Assembly: GCA_018195615.1 (NCBI GenBank)
Contig: JAGTPG010000002.1
Location: forward strand, 2,670,501 to 2,734,500
From: Streptomyces tuirus
Lineage (GTDB): Bacteria > Actinomycetota > Actinomycetes > Streptomycetales > Streptomycetaceae
DNA length: 64,000 bases
Direction: 5' to 3'
Each line of letters opens with the position of its first letter. Positions within the stretch are counted from its first letter, which is position 1. The notes under the pieces are model-generated. The model was not told the DNA's origin. It did no database searches and saw nothing but the letters and a program-made list of their open reading frames with translations. Positions 1-9,450 of the stretch are shown piece after piece. The position numbers and the translations under genes are program-made.

Positions 1-1079
1 GACGCGGTAGTTCGCGCCGTCCATCTGGATCAGCCCGCGGGTCGCGCCGGTCGAGGCTCCGTACCAGTACACGTAGCCGCTGGTGTCGCCCTTGGTCAGG
101 GCGTCGTGCACGGCGGAGGCGACCGTGAATCCGTCGTAGCCGCTGCCGTCGTCCCAGGCCTCGTTCCAGGTGGTGCCGCCCGGCGACCACTCCGACATCC
201 ACGTCCGCTTCCGGGTGGGCAGGGGGCCGTCGACCGGGCTGGCGTAGGTGTGCCCGGCGTGGGTGTCGACGTAGCCGCGGGCCGTCGCGTCAGCCTCGAT
301 CGCGCTGGTGTAGTTCTTCTGCTGGTTCCAGCCGAAGGAGTCGCAGCAGACGACCTTGTACCCGCCCGCCTTCGCCACGGGCCCGAAGACCTTGGTGAAC
401 TCGGCCGCCTGGGTGGGGGTGAGCCGCATGGAGTCGTACGTGGCGGTGTAGTCGGGCTCGTTGACGAACCCGAGGTCGGTGATACGGATGCCCTCCTGGG
501 CATAGAACTTGGCGTACTGCACGAGGTAGTTCGCGTAGGCCTTGCGCCAGTCGCCGCTCGCGCAGGTGGCGCCGGCGAGGCCGCACAGGGTGCCGCCGTT
601 GGCGTCGGTCCCGTTGGTCTTCATATAGCCGGGGGCGCTCCAGGCGTCGGCGTAGAAGCGCGTCACGCCGTACGACTTGGCCTGCTGGGCGAGCCAGACC
701 TGACCCTTGTCGTTGCGGTCCCACACGTACTTGGGGTCGCGTTCGGCCCTCCCGGGTCGGTCGGCTGGATGCCCGAGTCGATGCCGAGGCGCAGGATGCT
801 CAGCCCGACGCCGGTGTCCTTGCTGAACAGCAGGTCGAGGATCTCGCGTTGGCGCTGGGCGGGCAGGCCCTGCGAGCCCCGCATGATCTCGGCCCGGCCG
901 AAGTGCTCGGAGATGCCGAAGCCGTCGATGGGCTGGTGTCTGGTGGAGCCGTTGACGGTCGCCGACGCGTCCGCCCTGGCGGGTGCGGCCTCCGCGGTGA
1001 CCCCGGCGGTCGCGAGCAGCACCGCCAGGGAAGTGACCGTCCATGTTCTGAGCCTGCGCAGCGTGATCCGTCCCGTCAT
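1..1079 (-). CDS. Secreted glycoside hydrolase, GH30-like (3' end outside window, one frame break)
   Basis: Secreted glycosidase of the GH30 type, acting on a beta-linked plant or fungal polysaccharide; the exact substrate cannot be read from sequence. The N-terminus is a signal peptide (RR-rich start, hydrophobic stretch, AEA/ARA cleavage region), then DGFGISEHFGRAEIM and a TIM-barrel body. The acid/base Glu lies in GFVNEPDY and the nucleophile Glu in TWMSEWS. The frame changes near 745-760: after QPTDPGG the protein continues as AERDPKYVWD, as if one base were missing from a G run. The gene leaves the window at position 1. Start 1079 is ATG with GGAG seven bases upstream, inside a CebR-like palindrome. 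Family sure, specificity unknown. Confidence 0.8.
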
Positions 1080-1092
1080 GGGAGCGCTCCCA
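1079..1092. promoter_or_regulatory. CebR-type operator (cebR box) at GH30 start codon
   Basis: TGGGAGCGCTCCCA is a perfect 14-bp palindrome identical to the operator described for CebR, the LacI-family cellulose/cello-oligosaccharide repressor of Streptomyces. It overlaps the A of the GH30 ATG and also contains its ribosome-binding GGAG. Regulation by CebR is inferred from the match. Confidence 0.75.
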
Positions 1093-1102
1093 GTGGTAGG
1101 CG

Positions 1103-1173
1103 CTCGCCCCTCGGGGTCCCGAGGGGCGAGTGTTCGAGGTGCTGAACAGCGTTCAGGGAGTTGCCACTGGGAG
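1103..1173. promoter_or_regulatory. Dyad-rich leader of the GH30 gene
   Basis: A 13-bp perfect hairpin lies at 1103-1130 (CTCGCCCCTCGGG, loop GT). A second dyad, CTGAAC-AGC-GTTCAG, is at 1142-1156. CCACTGGGAG at 1164-1173 is an inverted copy of CTCCCAGTGG at 1088-1097. The hairpin could end readthrough from the amylase gene upstream or fold in the leader; the other dyads look like protein sites. Confidence 0.5.
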
Positions 1174-1234
1174 GGAACGTAGAGCCGCGTTCCGGAAGCG
1201 TCAATCCCTCATGCGCCGCACCTGGGATCGGCGC

Positions 1235-2608
1235 CTAGCAGGTCGGTTTCCCCGCGTGGATCGCCAGGGCCGTGTTCGAGCCCAGGGTGGCCGTGAGCTG
1301 CCCACTGGAGTTCACGGTCACCGTCGTGTTGTTCTGCACGTTGCAGTACGTCCCCGCCGGGAGCGAGGTCTGGTAGGTCCGGCTCAGCGAGCCCGACTCG
1401 TGGTTGATGGCCACGAAGCCCTTGCCGCCCCGGCCGAACGCGATGGCGTCGCCCCCGTTGTCCCACCAGTCGGTGACGGCCTCACCGCGCGTGGCGTTGC
1501 GGAAGCCGACCATCGACTTGATCTCCGGCCAGTTGTGCTGGCACTTCCAGCCGTCCTGCCAGCAGGCGTTGACCTGGCCGCCGTTCGGCGGTCCCGCGTC
1601 GTGGTCGGTGAACTCGTAGCCGGAGTTGATGTCCGGGGCGCCGTAGGGCCAGGCCAGCATGAAGACGTTGGCGAGGGTGTAGTTCGCGCCGTCCTTGTAG
1701 CTGAGCGTGGAGCCGTTGCGCTCGGTGTCGTGGTTGTCGACGAAGACACCGGAGACACCGCTGCTCATGTAGCCCCAGCCCTCGCCGTAGTTCTTCAGGT
1801 AGGCGAGGTTCTCGTTGTTGAAGACGCGCTTGAGGTCGTAGGCGTAGCGGAACTCCTGCACGTCTCCGTTGCCCGTGTACTCGGTGGGCTGGACGGCCTC
1901 TCCACTGCCGAAGATGACCTCCTGCTTCCAGTACGCCGACGGGTTGTTCAGCCGGGACTTGATGTTCGCCAGGTCGGCGGCGTCCATGTGCTTGGCCGCG
2001 TCGATGCGGAAGCCGTCGACGCCGAGGGAGAGCAGGTCGTTCATGTACCCGGCGATGGCCCCGCGGACGTAGTTCTCGCCGGTGTCGAGGTCGGAGAGGC
2101 CCACCAGTTCGCAGTGCTGGACGTTCCAGCGGTCCTGGTAGTTGCTGATCCGGCTCGTGCAGTCGTCGAAGTCGTACGAGGAGTACAGGCCGGGGTAGGT
2201 GTACTTGCTGTAGGACGAGCCGCCGGTGCCGGTGCCGCTGCCTGCCGACATGTGGTTGATGACCGTGTCGACGACGACCTTCACACCGGCCGCGTGGCAG
2301 GTGTTCACCATGGCCTGGAAGGCCGCGCGGTCACCGAGCCGGCCGGCGATCTTGTAGCTGACCGGCTGGTACGACGTCCACCACTGCGAGCCCTGTATGT
2401 GCTCGGCGGGCGGGGAGACCTGGACGTAGCCGTATCCGGCGGGTCCGAGGGCGTTGGTGCACTCGCGGGCGACGGAGGCGTACTTCCATTCGAAGAGGAC
2501 GGCGGTGACGTCCTTGGTGCCAGGTGGGGAAGCCTGCGCACTAGTCGGGTTCATGACAACCGCAGCCGCGGCGAGCGCGACGGCGGCGGAGAGGTGTCTG
2601 CGTGCCAT
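1235..2608 (-). CDS. Secreted alpha-amylase, GH13
   Basis: Extracellular endo-acting alpha-1,4-glucanase that breaks starch to malto-oligosaccharides, which the neighbouring MalEFG system can import. 457 aa; signal peptide MARRHLSAAVALAAAAV ending at AQA. The four GH13 regions are visible: DTVINH (region I), GFRIDAAKH with the nucleophile Asp (II), the Glu in EVIFGSGEAV (III) and FVDNHD (IV). The length fits a three-domain Streptomyces amylase without an added starch-binding domain. The frame is intact. It lies downstream of aglA but has its own operator (2636-2661), so it is probably transcribed separately under MalR control. Confidence 0.95.
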   Translation of the reverse strand: MARRHLSAAVALAAAAVVMNPTSAQASPPGTKDVTAVLFEWKYASVARECTNALGPAGYGYVQVSPPAEHIQGSQWWTSYQPVSYKIAGRLGDRAAFQAMVNTCHAAGVKVVVDTVINHMSAGSGTGTGGSSYSKYTYPGLYSSYDFDDCTSRISNYQDRWNVQHCELVGLSDLDTGENYVRGAIAGYMNDLLSLGVDGFRIDAAKHMDAADLANIKSRLNNPSAYWKQEVIFGSGEAVQPTEYTGNGDVQEFRYAYDLKRVFNNENLAYLKNYGEGWGYMSSGVSGVFVDNHDTERNGSTLSYKDGANYTLANVFMLAWPYGAPDINSGYEFTDHDAGPPNGGQVNACWQDGWKCQHNWPEIKSMVGFRNATRGEAVTDWWDNGGDAIAFGRGGKGFVAINHESGSLSRTYQTSLPAGTYCNVQNNTTVTVNSSGQLTATLGSNTALAIHAGKPTC

Positions 2609-2635
2609 GTGGGGTTTCCTTCTTCGTTGAAGGTT

Positions 2636-2661
2636 CTTGCTGCAAGGTTCAGAAACCTTGC
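2636..2661. promoter_or_regulatory. MalR/Reg1-type operator upstream of the amylase
   Basis: CTTGCTGCAAGG followed by the dyad GCAAGGTT-CAGA-AACCTTGC, just upstream of the amylase ATG. CTTGCAG/CTGCAAG repeats are the known targets of MalR/Reg1 at Streptomyces amylase and malE promoters; the same heptamers recur in the malE-malR intergenic region of this window. Confidence 0.75.
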
Positions 2662-2679
2662 GGTGACGCAGATGGTAAA

Positions 2680-2707
2680 GGCCCGCCGCCCGAAAGGGCA
2701 GCGGGCC
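2680..2707 (-). terminator. Hairpin terminator after aglA
   Basis: GGCCCGCCGCCC and GGGCAGCGGGCC pair with one mismatch around a GAAA tetraloop, 20 bases beyond the aglA stop on the minus strand, followed there by CTTTACC. It would separate the mal operon from the amylase promoter. Confidence 0.7.
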
Positions 2708-2727
2708 GTACGAAATTCAAAGGAAAA

Positions 2728-4424
2728 TCAGGCGGTGACCGCGGTGGTCCACCACACCGTGGTGTCGGCCGGCACCTTGGCCTCGTCGTCGACCAGGACG
2801 ATCTCCCCGCTCGCCACCAGCACCCGGCCGTACGCCGGCATCGCCACCGACTCGCCGGTGGTGTTCGCGACGCACACGACCTCCCCGCGCCGGAACGCGA
2901 GCACACCCTCGGGCGCCCGCAGCCACTCCACCGACGTGCCGGCGCCGAGGTCGGGCTGCTCGCGGCGCACGGCGAGCGCGGTCCGGTACAGCTCCAGCGT
3001 CGAGCCGGGCACACCGGTCTGCGCCTCGACGCTCAGCTCGCCCCACCCCTCCGGCTGCGGCAGCCAGCTGCCCCCGTCACCGAAGCCGTACGACGATCCG
3101 GCCCGGGTCCACGGGATCGGCACCCGGCACCCGTCGCGGAAGCCGTCCTGGCCCGCGCCCCGGAAGTACGCCGGGTCCTGGCGCACCTCGTCCGGCAGGT
3201 CGACGACGTCGGGCAGGCCGAGCTCCTCGCCCTGGTAGACGTAGGCCGAGCCGGGCAGGGCCAGCATCAGCAGGCTCGCGGCCCGGGCCCTGCGCAGCCC
3301 CAGTTCCCGGTCGCCGGCCAGGCGGATCTGGGTGCCGAGGCCGGGCGGGTTGGCGAACCGGGTGGCGTGCCGGGTGACGTCGTGGTTGGACAGCACCCAG
3401 GTCGCGGGGGCGCCGACCGGGCGCATGGCCTCCAGGGTGCGGTCGATGACCTCGCGCATCTCCTCGGCGTCCCAGTGGGTGCTGAGGTACTGGAAGTTGA
3501 AGGCCTGGTGCAGCTCGTCGGGGCGGACGTAGTGGGCGGTGCGCTCGATGGTCGGCGTCCAGGCCTCGGCGACGAAGATCCTCTCCCCCGCGTACTCGTC
3601 GAGGACGAGCCGCCACTGCCGGTAGATCTCGTGCACGCCCTCCTGGTCGAAGAACGGCATGACATCGTTGCCCAGCAGCTTCACCTGATCGTGGGATCCA
3701 AGGTCCGGGAGGCCATCCGCCTTCACCAGTCCATGGGCGACATCGATCCGGAAGCCGTCGACGCCCATGTCCAGCCAGAAGCGCAGGATGGAGCGGAACT
3801 CGTCGCCGACCGCCGGGTGATCCCAGTTGAAGTCGGGCTGCTCGGGGCGAAGAGGTGCAGGTACCACTCTCCGGGCGTGCCGTCGGGTTCGGTGACCCGG
3901 GTCCAGGCCGGGCCGCCGAAGATCGACTCCCAGTCGTTGGGCGGCAGTTCGCCGCTGACGCCCTTGCCGGGGCGGAAGTGGTAGCGGTCCCGCAGCGGGG
4001 AGCCTGGGCCCTCGGCGACGGCCCGCTTGAACCACTCGTGCTGGTCGGAGGAGTGATTGGGCACGAGGTCGACGATGATGCGCAGGCCCAGCCCGTGGGC
4101 GTCGCGGATCAGCGCGTCGGCGTCCAGGAGGTTGCCGAACATGGGGTCGACGGCCCGGTAGTCGGCGACGTCGTAGCCGGCGTCGGCCTGTGGCGAGGCG
4201 TAGAAGGGGCTGAGCCACACGGCGTCCACGCCGAGGTCGCGCAGGTACGGCAGACGGGTGCGGACACCCTCCAGGTCGCCCATGCCGTCGCCGTTGCTGT
4301 CGGCGAAGCTGCGCGGATACACCTGGTAGATCACCGCGTCCCGCCACCAGTCGCGGTGCTTGGCGACGGCCACGGCGGACGCGGAGGTGGGGGAAGGTGC
4401 CTGGGCGGCTGAGTGCTGGCTCAT
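2728..4424 (-). CDS. aglA: Cytoplasmic alpha-glucosidase (GH13), one frame break
   Basis: Hydrolyses imported malto-oligosaccharides to glucose in the cytoplasm; about 565 aa, no signal peptide. DWWRDAVIYQVYPRSF opens the GH13 barrel. DLVPNHSS (region I), GFRIDVAHG (II), the Glu in FVAEAWTP (III) and VLSNHDVTRH (IV) are present. The frame changes near 3850, where HLFAP must continue as EQPDFNWDHP; one base is missing from CCGG. ATG 4424 is chosen because AAGGA lies five bases upstream and MSQHSA matches the usual start; the ATG at 4457 has no such site. It is the last gene of malEFG-aglA. Confidence 0.93.
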
Positions 4425-4530
4425 GTCGTCCTTGATGCGTAACAGGGTGTCGGTCATGGAAGGCGTAGGTGGGGATGTTTGGGGCGGCCGTGGCACAGCG
4501 GGGTCGGATGGGCACCACGGCCGCCCACCA

Positions 4531-4600
4531 CGCGCCCCGTCAGGGGCGCGGGGAACTGCGCGACCAGCCACGACGAAACCCGCGGCCGACCGCCGGCGAA
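4531..4600. repeat. Dispersed Streptomyces-type intergenic repeat with hairpin, inside the mal operon
   Basis: CGCGCCCC-GTCA-GGGGCGCG is a perfect 8-bp stem, followed by GGGGAACTGCGCGAC and ACGACGAAACCCGC. I recognise this run as one found at many intergenic sites in Streptomyces genomes. It lies between malG and aglA, where it could lower readthrough or protect the malEFG mRNA 3' end. Confidence 0.65.
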
Positions 4601-4602
4601 GG

Positions 4603-5519
4603 TCACCCCTTCGTGCCACCGGCAGTGAGCCCCGTCACCAGGTTCTTCTGCACGAGGTAGAAGAACAGGGCAGCCGGTATCGCGATGAGCACAGCCGTCG
4701 CGGCCATCAGGTTCCGCTGCGCGTCATGCTCGCTCACAAAGGTCTGCAGACCGACGGCAAACGTGTAGTTGCCGTTGCTCAGCATGAACGTCGAGGCGAA
4801 CGCGACCTCGCCGAAGGCCGTGAGGAAGCTGTAGAACGCCGCGACCGCGAGGCCCGGCTTGGCGAGCGGCAGGATGAGCCGCGCGAACGTGCCGAACGGG
4901 GTCAGTCCGTCGACGCGCCCGGCCTCGTCGATCTCGAACGGGATGGTGTCGAAATAGCCCTTCATCAGCCAGGCGCAGTACGGCACGATCGTCGTGCAGT
5001 TGACAAGGATGAGACCAAGGTAGCTGTCGATGAGCTGCAGATCCGAGAGGATCTGGTACATCGGCACGATCAGTACTGCAATCGGGAACATCTGGGTGAC
5101 CAGGAGTATCCACATCAGCTTCCGGTAGCCGGGGAACCGCATGCGGGAGACCGCGTAGCCGGTGGACGCGGCGACGACGACGCCGATGAGCGTCGTGCCC
5201 AGCACCACGACCAGCGTGCTCTTCAGCCAGTCGAAGAAGCTGGTGTCCTGCAGGACGAACGCGTAGTTGTCGAACGTCATCTTGCCCCAGATGCGCCCGG
5301 GGTGGAGGTAGTCGTCCTTGTCCGGGCCGAGGGACAGGAACACCAGCCAGGCGACCGGGAAGAGGGCGATCAGACTCGCGCCGATCAGCACGGCGTGCGA
5401 GGCGAGGGAGGCCGCGCGGCTGTGCTCGCCGCGGCGGCGGGCCCCCGCGGCGCGCCGGCGGGGCGCCGCTCGGCGGCCGCGGCGGAGGTCTCGACGGTGG
5501 TCGTACTCGTCGTGCTCAT
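4603..5519 (-). CDS. malG: Maltose/maltodextrin ABC transporter permease MalG, one frame break
   Basis: Second integral membrane subunit of the maltodextrin importer, about 305 aa with six predicted helices. The EAA loop is visible as EIDEAGRVDGLTPFGTFARLI. ATG 5519 gives MSTTSTTTVETSAAAAERR, but the frame needed downstream (GEHSRAASLASHAVLIGAS) is one base off. A base is missing near 5440-5455, in a GGGGGCCC tract. A GTG at 5391 could start a shortened protein but would remove the cytoplasmic N-terminus. No ATPase gene is present here; in Streptomyces a shared MsiK ATPase energises such importers. Confidence 0.92.
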
Positions 5520-5534
5520 TGCGAAACTCCTGCC

Positions 5535-6539
5535 TCAGATCGCGAGCTGCTGCTCGTTGCGGTTCAGCCAGCGGCGGTAGAAGGAGGTGAAGACGATCAG
5601 GATGGACAGGAGCAGGATTCCGTAGGCGGCGGACTGGGCGTAGTCACGCGGCTGCTGCCCGAAGCCCAGCTGATAGGCCCAGGTCACGAGGATCTGGGCG
5701 TCGGGCGCGGTGTTGCCGAACAGCATGAAGATGATGGTGAACTGGTTGAAGGTCCAGATGACGCCGAGGAGCACGACGGTGGTGCTGACGGACCTGAGGC
5801 CGGGCAGGGTGACGTACCGGAACCGCTGCCAGGCGTTGGCGCCGTCCATCTCGGACGCCTCGTACAGGCTGGCGTCGATCGACTGCAGGCCGCCGAGCAG
5901 CGAGACCATCATGAACGGCACACCGCACCAGGTGTTGACCATGATCGCGGCGAACCGCTGCCAGAAGGTGTCCTCCAGCCACGAGGGCGTCGGCAGGTGC
6001 AGGAGTTCCAGACCGCTGTTGATGATGCCGCCGTCGGCGAGCATGAACCGCCAGCCGAAGACGGTGACGAAGGTCGGCACCGCCCAGGGCAGCACCAGGA
6101 TGATCCGGTAGAGGGTGCGGCCGCGCAGCTTCTGGTTGAGGAGCAGGGCCAGACCGAGGCCGATGCCGAAGTGCAGGGCGACACAGGCCGCCGTCCAGAA
6201 GATCGTCCACAGGAAGTGCGACCAGAAGCGGTCGTACGCCGTCGGGCCCCACAGGATGTCGGCGTAGTTGTCCAGGCCGATGAACTTGTAGGTGGCGTCG
6301 ATCTCGTTGACGCCGATCGTGCGAGCGGTGTTCAGGCTGGTGGCGTCGGTGAGGGTGAGGTACAGGCCGTACGCCAGCGGGTACAGCACGAGGACCCCGA
6401 GGACGATCACCACCGGGGCGATCATCGCGTAGGCGTACCAGTGCTTGTGGAAGCCGTTCCTCAGCCGCTGGGCCGGCCCGGGTCGCGGTTCCCGCTCACC
6501 GCGCCGCTTGCCGGTCGCTCGGTCGATGGCGACTGTCAT
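5535..6539 (-). CDS. malF: Maltose/maltodextrin ABC transporter permease MalF
   Basis: First membrane subunit of the maltodextrin importer, 334 aa, with an N-terminal cytoplasmic stretch (MTVAIDRATGKRRGE) and six or more helices. The EAA-type loop appears as EASEMDGANAWQRFRYVTLP. Intact frame. ATG 6539 is used because AGAAGG lies about eight bases upstream; the frame is open further upstream but shows no start signal. malG begins 15 bases after its stop, and malE lies upstream on the same strand, as expected for one transcript. Confidence 0.96.
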   Translation of the reverse strand: MTVAIDRATGKRRGEREPRPGPAQRLRNGFHKHWYAYAMIAPVVIVLGVLVLYPLAYGLYLTLTDATSLNTARTIGVNEIDATYKFIGLDNYADILWGPTAYDRFWSHFLWTIFWTAACVALHFGIGLGLALLLNQKLRGRTLYRIILVLPWAVPTFVTVFGWRFMLADGGIINSGLELLHLPTPSWLEDTFWQRFAAIMVNTWCGVPFMMVSLLGGLQSIDASLYEASEMDGANAWQRFRYVTLPGLRSVSTTVVLLGVIWTFNQFTIIFMLFGNTAPDAQILVTWAYQLGFGQQPRDYAQSAAYGILLLSILIVFTSFYRRWLNRNEQQLAI

Positions 6540-6663
6540 GTTCGACACCTTCTGGAAGTTCAAGGAGGTCAAGGAGAGCTGCCCGGGCCCGGGTGCGGGC
6601 GCAGGCCGGTGGCCGCCGGGTCCCCCTCCCTCATGACCGGGGGGTCCGGCGGCCACACGGCGG

Positions 6664-7932
6664 TCACTTGGAGTAGTCCGGCACCAGCTTGGCGATGGCG
6701 GTCTCGGCGTTGCCGAGGCCCTTGTCCAGGGACTCCTTGCCGCCCGCGATCTTGAGCAGCTCGTCGTCGAGCGGGGTCCACAGGGAGCTGTACTCGGGCA
6801 GCGCCGGGCGCGGCTGGGCGGCGGACAGCACGCCCTGGTAGCCGGCGATGCCGGGGTCGGCCTTGACCTCGGCGGTGTAGGCGTCCTCGCGCGTGGGGAG
6901 CGTGGAGTTCTTCAGTGCGATGGTCTCCTGGGCCTTCGCCGAGGTCATGAACTTCACGAACTTCAGCGAGGCCTCCTGGTGGGCCTTGTCCGAGCCCGCG
7001 TAGACGGAGAGGTTGTGGCCGCCGGTCGGGGCGCCCGCCTTGCCGGTGGAGCCGGCCGGGACGGTGGCGATGCCGAGGTTGTTCTTGTCCTTGAAGGCGG
7101 AGCCCTTGTAGAAGTTGGTGATCTCCCACGGGCCCTGGACGATCGAGGCGACCTTGCCGCTGACGAACGCCTCCTGGATGTGGGCGTAGGCGTCGGCGGT
7201 GGTGTCGGCCTTGTGCAGGCCCTTGCCCTTGAAGAGGCTCTGCCAGGTGCCGTAGGCCTTCTTCGCCTCGGGCGAGGTGACGGTGATCTTCTTGGCGTCG
7301 ATGTCGACGGTGTCGGTGCCCTCGCCGTAGAGGAAGGACTGGGCGTAGTAGGCCTGGGTGGAGCCCCAGTAGCCGTCGACGCCGGTCTTGTCCTTGATGG
7401 TGCCGGCGGCCTTCTTCAGGTCGTCCCAGGTCCCCGGGGCCTCGACGCCGGCCTTCTCGAACAGGGCCTTGTTGTAGACGAGGGCGAGGGTGTCCGTGGT
7501 GAAGGGGACGCCGTAGGTCTTGCCTTCGTACTTGGCCTGCTCGATCAGGCTGGGCTGGAACTTGTCCTGCTCGGCGAGGGCCTCGGTGCCGTCCAGCGGC
7601 GCGAAGAAGCCCTTCTTGGCGAAGGCCGGGGTCCAGCCGACCTCGGAGCGCAGCACGTCGGGGGCGCCCTTGGAACCGGCGGCGGTGTCGAACTTGTTCT
7701 GCGCCTGGTCGAACGGGACGTTGACGTAGTTGACCTTGATGTCCTTGTGGGCGGCCTCGAACTCCTTGACGAGGGCCTGGTACGTCGGTGCCTCGTTGGT
7801 GGCGTTGGAGGTGTCCCACCAGGTGATGGTGACCGGGCCGTCGGCCTCGTCGCCGCTGTCGCTTCCGCCGCAGGCCGTCGCCGCCAGGGCGAGGGACGCC
7901 ACCAGCGCGGTGGCCGCTATGCCACGCCGCAT
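6664..7932 (-). CDS. malE: Maltose/maltodextrin-binding lipoprotein MalE
   Basis: Extracellular solute-binding lipoprotein that delivers maltodextrins to MalFG; 422 aa. The signal peptide ends in the lipobox LAATAC, with Cys as the acylated residue, followed by GGSDSGDEAD. The body is a family 1 solute-binding fold (TITWWDTSNATNEAPTY at the start, GPWEITNFYKG and SVYAGSDKAHQEA later). AAGGAG lies six bases before the ATG. First gene of the mal operon, transcribed away from malR, with MalR-type heptamers in its promoter. The gap of about 125 bases to malF may hold an mRNA-stabilising structure; none stands out. Confidence 0.96.
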   Translation of the reverse strand: MRRGIAATALVASLALAATACGGSDSGDEADGPVTITWWDTSNATNEAPTYQALVKEFEAAHKDIKVNYVNVPFDQAQNKFDTAAGSKGAPDVLRSEVGWTPAFAKKGFFAPLDGTEALAEQDKFQPSLIEQAKYEGKTYGVPFTTDTLALVYNKALFEKAGVEAPGTWDDLKKAAGTIKDKTGVDGYWGSTQAYYAQSFLYGEGTDTVDIDAKKITVTSPEAKKAYGTWQSLFKGKGLHKADTTADAYAHIQEAFVSGKVASIVQGPWEITNFYKGSAFKDKNNLGIATVPAGSTGKAGAPTGGHNLSVYAGSDKAHQEASLKFVKFMTSAKAQETIALKNSTLPTREDAYTAEVKADPGIAGYQGVLSAAQPRPALPEYSSLWTPLDDELLKIAGGKESLDKGLGNAETAIAKLVPDYSK

Positions 7933-8322
7933 GAGTTCTCCTTGAGGGTGAAAGCCCGTTCGTGCTGCCGACTGCGCCGTTGGCCGCCGGGCGTCGGTAA
8001 AAGTAGCCGCGCTGCAAGCGTTGCGAAAGACCTTGCAGCAAAAAAGTGCAAGAGGTGCGGATGGTTATCCTGCCGTGACCTCTCTCAGACCGCCTCGTAG
8101 CCTTGATTTACGGCTGTTCGGCGGGGAGTCGGACAGTTGTGCAAGACTCTGCAAGCACTTGCCATCCGTTGCCGCCGGGGGAATCATCCGTTGCGGATCG
8201 GACGCCGACCACGACATCGAGGGACCGCGATGACCAAGCAACCCGCAGCGGGCCGTGCCACGGCACGCACCCGGCGTCCCGTCGGTGTGCAAGGAGATCC
8301 CCGGCCGCTACAGTCCAGTGCT
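7933..8322. promoter_or_regulatory. malE-malR divergent promoter region with MalR-type operators
   Basis: Two operator clusters are visible. Near malE are CTGCAAG at 8012-8018 and CTTGCAG at 8032-8038, plus TGCAAG at 8047. Near malR are TGCAAG at 8140, CTGCAAG at 8149-8155 and GCAAG-CA-CTTGC ending at 8162. MalR is known to repress malE and, in Streptomyces, to respond to maltodextrins. The two clusters suggest separate control of malE and malR. An in-frame ATG at 8230 would lengthen MalR by 31 codons. Confidence 0.75.
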
Positions 8323-9357
8323 GTGACCACACGGCTTGCGGACATCGCTGCGCAGGCGGGGGTGAGCGAAGCGACCGTCAGCCGCGTCCTCAACGGGAAG
8401 CCGGGCGTCGCCGCCACCACCCGCCAGTCCGTGCTCGCGGCCCTCGACGTGCTGGGCTACGAGCGCCCGGTGCGGCTGCGGCAGCGCAGCGAGGGCCTGG
8501 TGGGTCTGATCACCCCGGAGCTGGAGAACCCGATCTTCCCGGCCCTGGCCCAGGTCATCGGCCAGGCGCTGACCCGGCAGGGCTACACGCCGGTGCTGGC
8601 CACCCAGACCCCGGGCGGCTCGACCGAGGACGAGCTGACCGAGATGCTCGTGGACCGCGGGGTCGCCGGCATCATCTACGTCTCCGGGCTGCACGCGGAC
8701 ACCACCGCCGACATGCAGCGCTACGACCGGCTGCGCGCGCAGGGCGTGCCGTACGTGCTGGTCGACGGCTTCTCGCCGAAGGTGCAGGCGCCGTTCATCT
8801 CCCCGGACGACCGCGCGGCGATGAGCCTGGCCGTCACGCACCTGGTGTCCCTGGGGCACACCCGGATCGGGCTGGCCCTCGGGCCCAAGCGGTTCGTGCC
8901 GGTGCAGCGCAAGATCGAGGGGTTCGTGCGCTCCATGCAGGACCAGTTGGGTCTGGGCGCCGGGACCGTGGAGTCGGAGCTGGTCCAGCACTCCCTCTAC
9001 ACCCTGGAAGGCGGTCAGGCCGCGGCCACGGCGCTGATCGAGAAGAACTGCACGGCCGTGGTGTGCGCCAGCGACATGATGGCGCTGGGCGCGATCCGGG
9101 CGGCGCGGCAGCACGGCCTGGACGTGCCGAAGGACATCTCCGTGGTCGGCTTCGACGACTCCCCGCTCATCGCCTTCACGGACCCGCCGCTGACGACGAT
9201 CCGCAAGCCGGTCCCGGCGATGGGCCAGGCGGCCGTGCGCACCCTGCTGGAGGAGATCGGCGGGACGCCCGCGCCGCACAGCGAGTTCGTGTTCATGCCG
9301 GAACTGGTGGTGCGCGGTTCGACCGCCTCGGCCCCCGGGGACCGCGTTCGCCCCTGA
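8323..9357 (+). CDS. malR: LacI-family maltose operon repressor MalR
   Basis: DNA-binding repressor of the mal operon and probably of the amylase. 344 aa from GTG 8323: LacI helix-turn-helix TRLADIAAQAGVSEATVSRV, then NGKPGVAATTRQSV and a periplasmic-binding-like effector domain (GLVGLITPELENPIFPAL, DRGVAGIIYVSG, DDSPLIAFTDPPLTTIRKP). The GTG start places the HTH at the very N-terminus, as in known MalR. The in-frame ATG at 8230 gives an extra 31 residues with little family resemblance. An AAGGAG at 8291 is too far from the GTG to decide between them. Divergent from malE. Confidence 0.93.
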   Translation: MTTRLADIAAQAGVSEATVSRVLNGKPGVAATTRQSVLAALDVLGYERPVRLRQRSEGLVGLITPELENPIFPALAQVIGQALTRQGYTPVLATQTPGGSTEDELTEMLVDRGVAGIIYVSGLHADTTADMQRYDRLRAQGVPYVLVDGFSPKVQAPFISPDDRAAMSLAVTHLVSLGHTRIGLALGPKRFVPVQRKIEGFVRSMQDQLGLGAGTVESELVQHSLYTLEGGQAAATALIEKNCTAVVCASDMMALGAIRAARQHGLDVPKDISVVGFDDSPLIAFTDPPLTTIRKPVPAMGQAAVRTLLEEIGGTPAPHSEFVFMPELVVRGSTASAPGDRVRP

Positions 9358-9450
9358 GGTTCGTGGCCTGTCCTCGCCGTAGGAAATGCGGCCCCGGCCG
9401 GTCCGCGGGATGATCGGTGAGGAAGTCCTTTTCTGGCAGACTTTGCGCCT

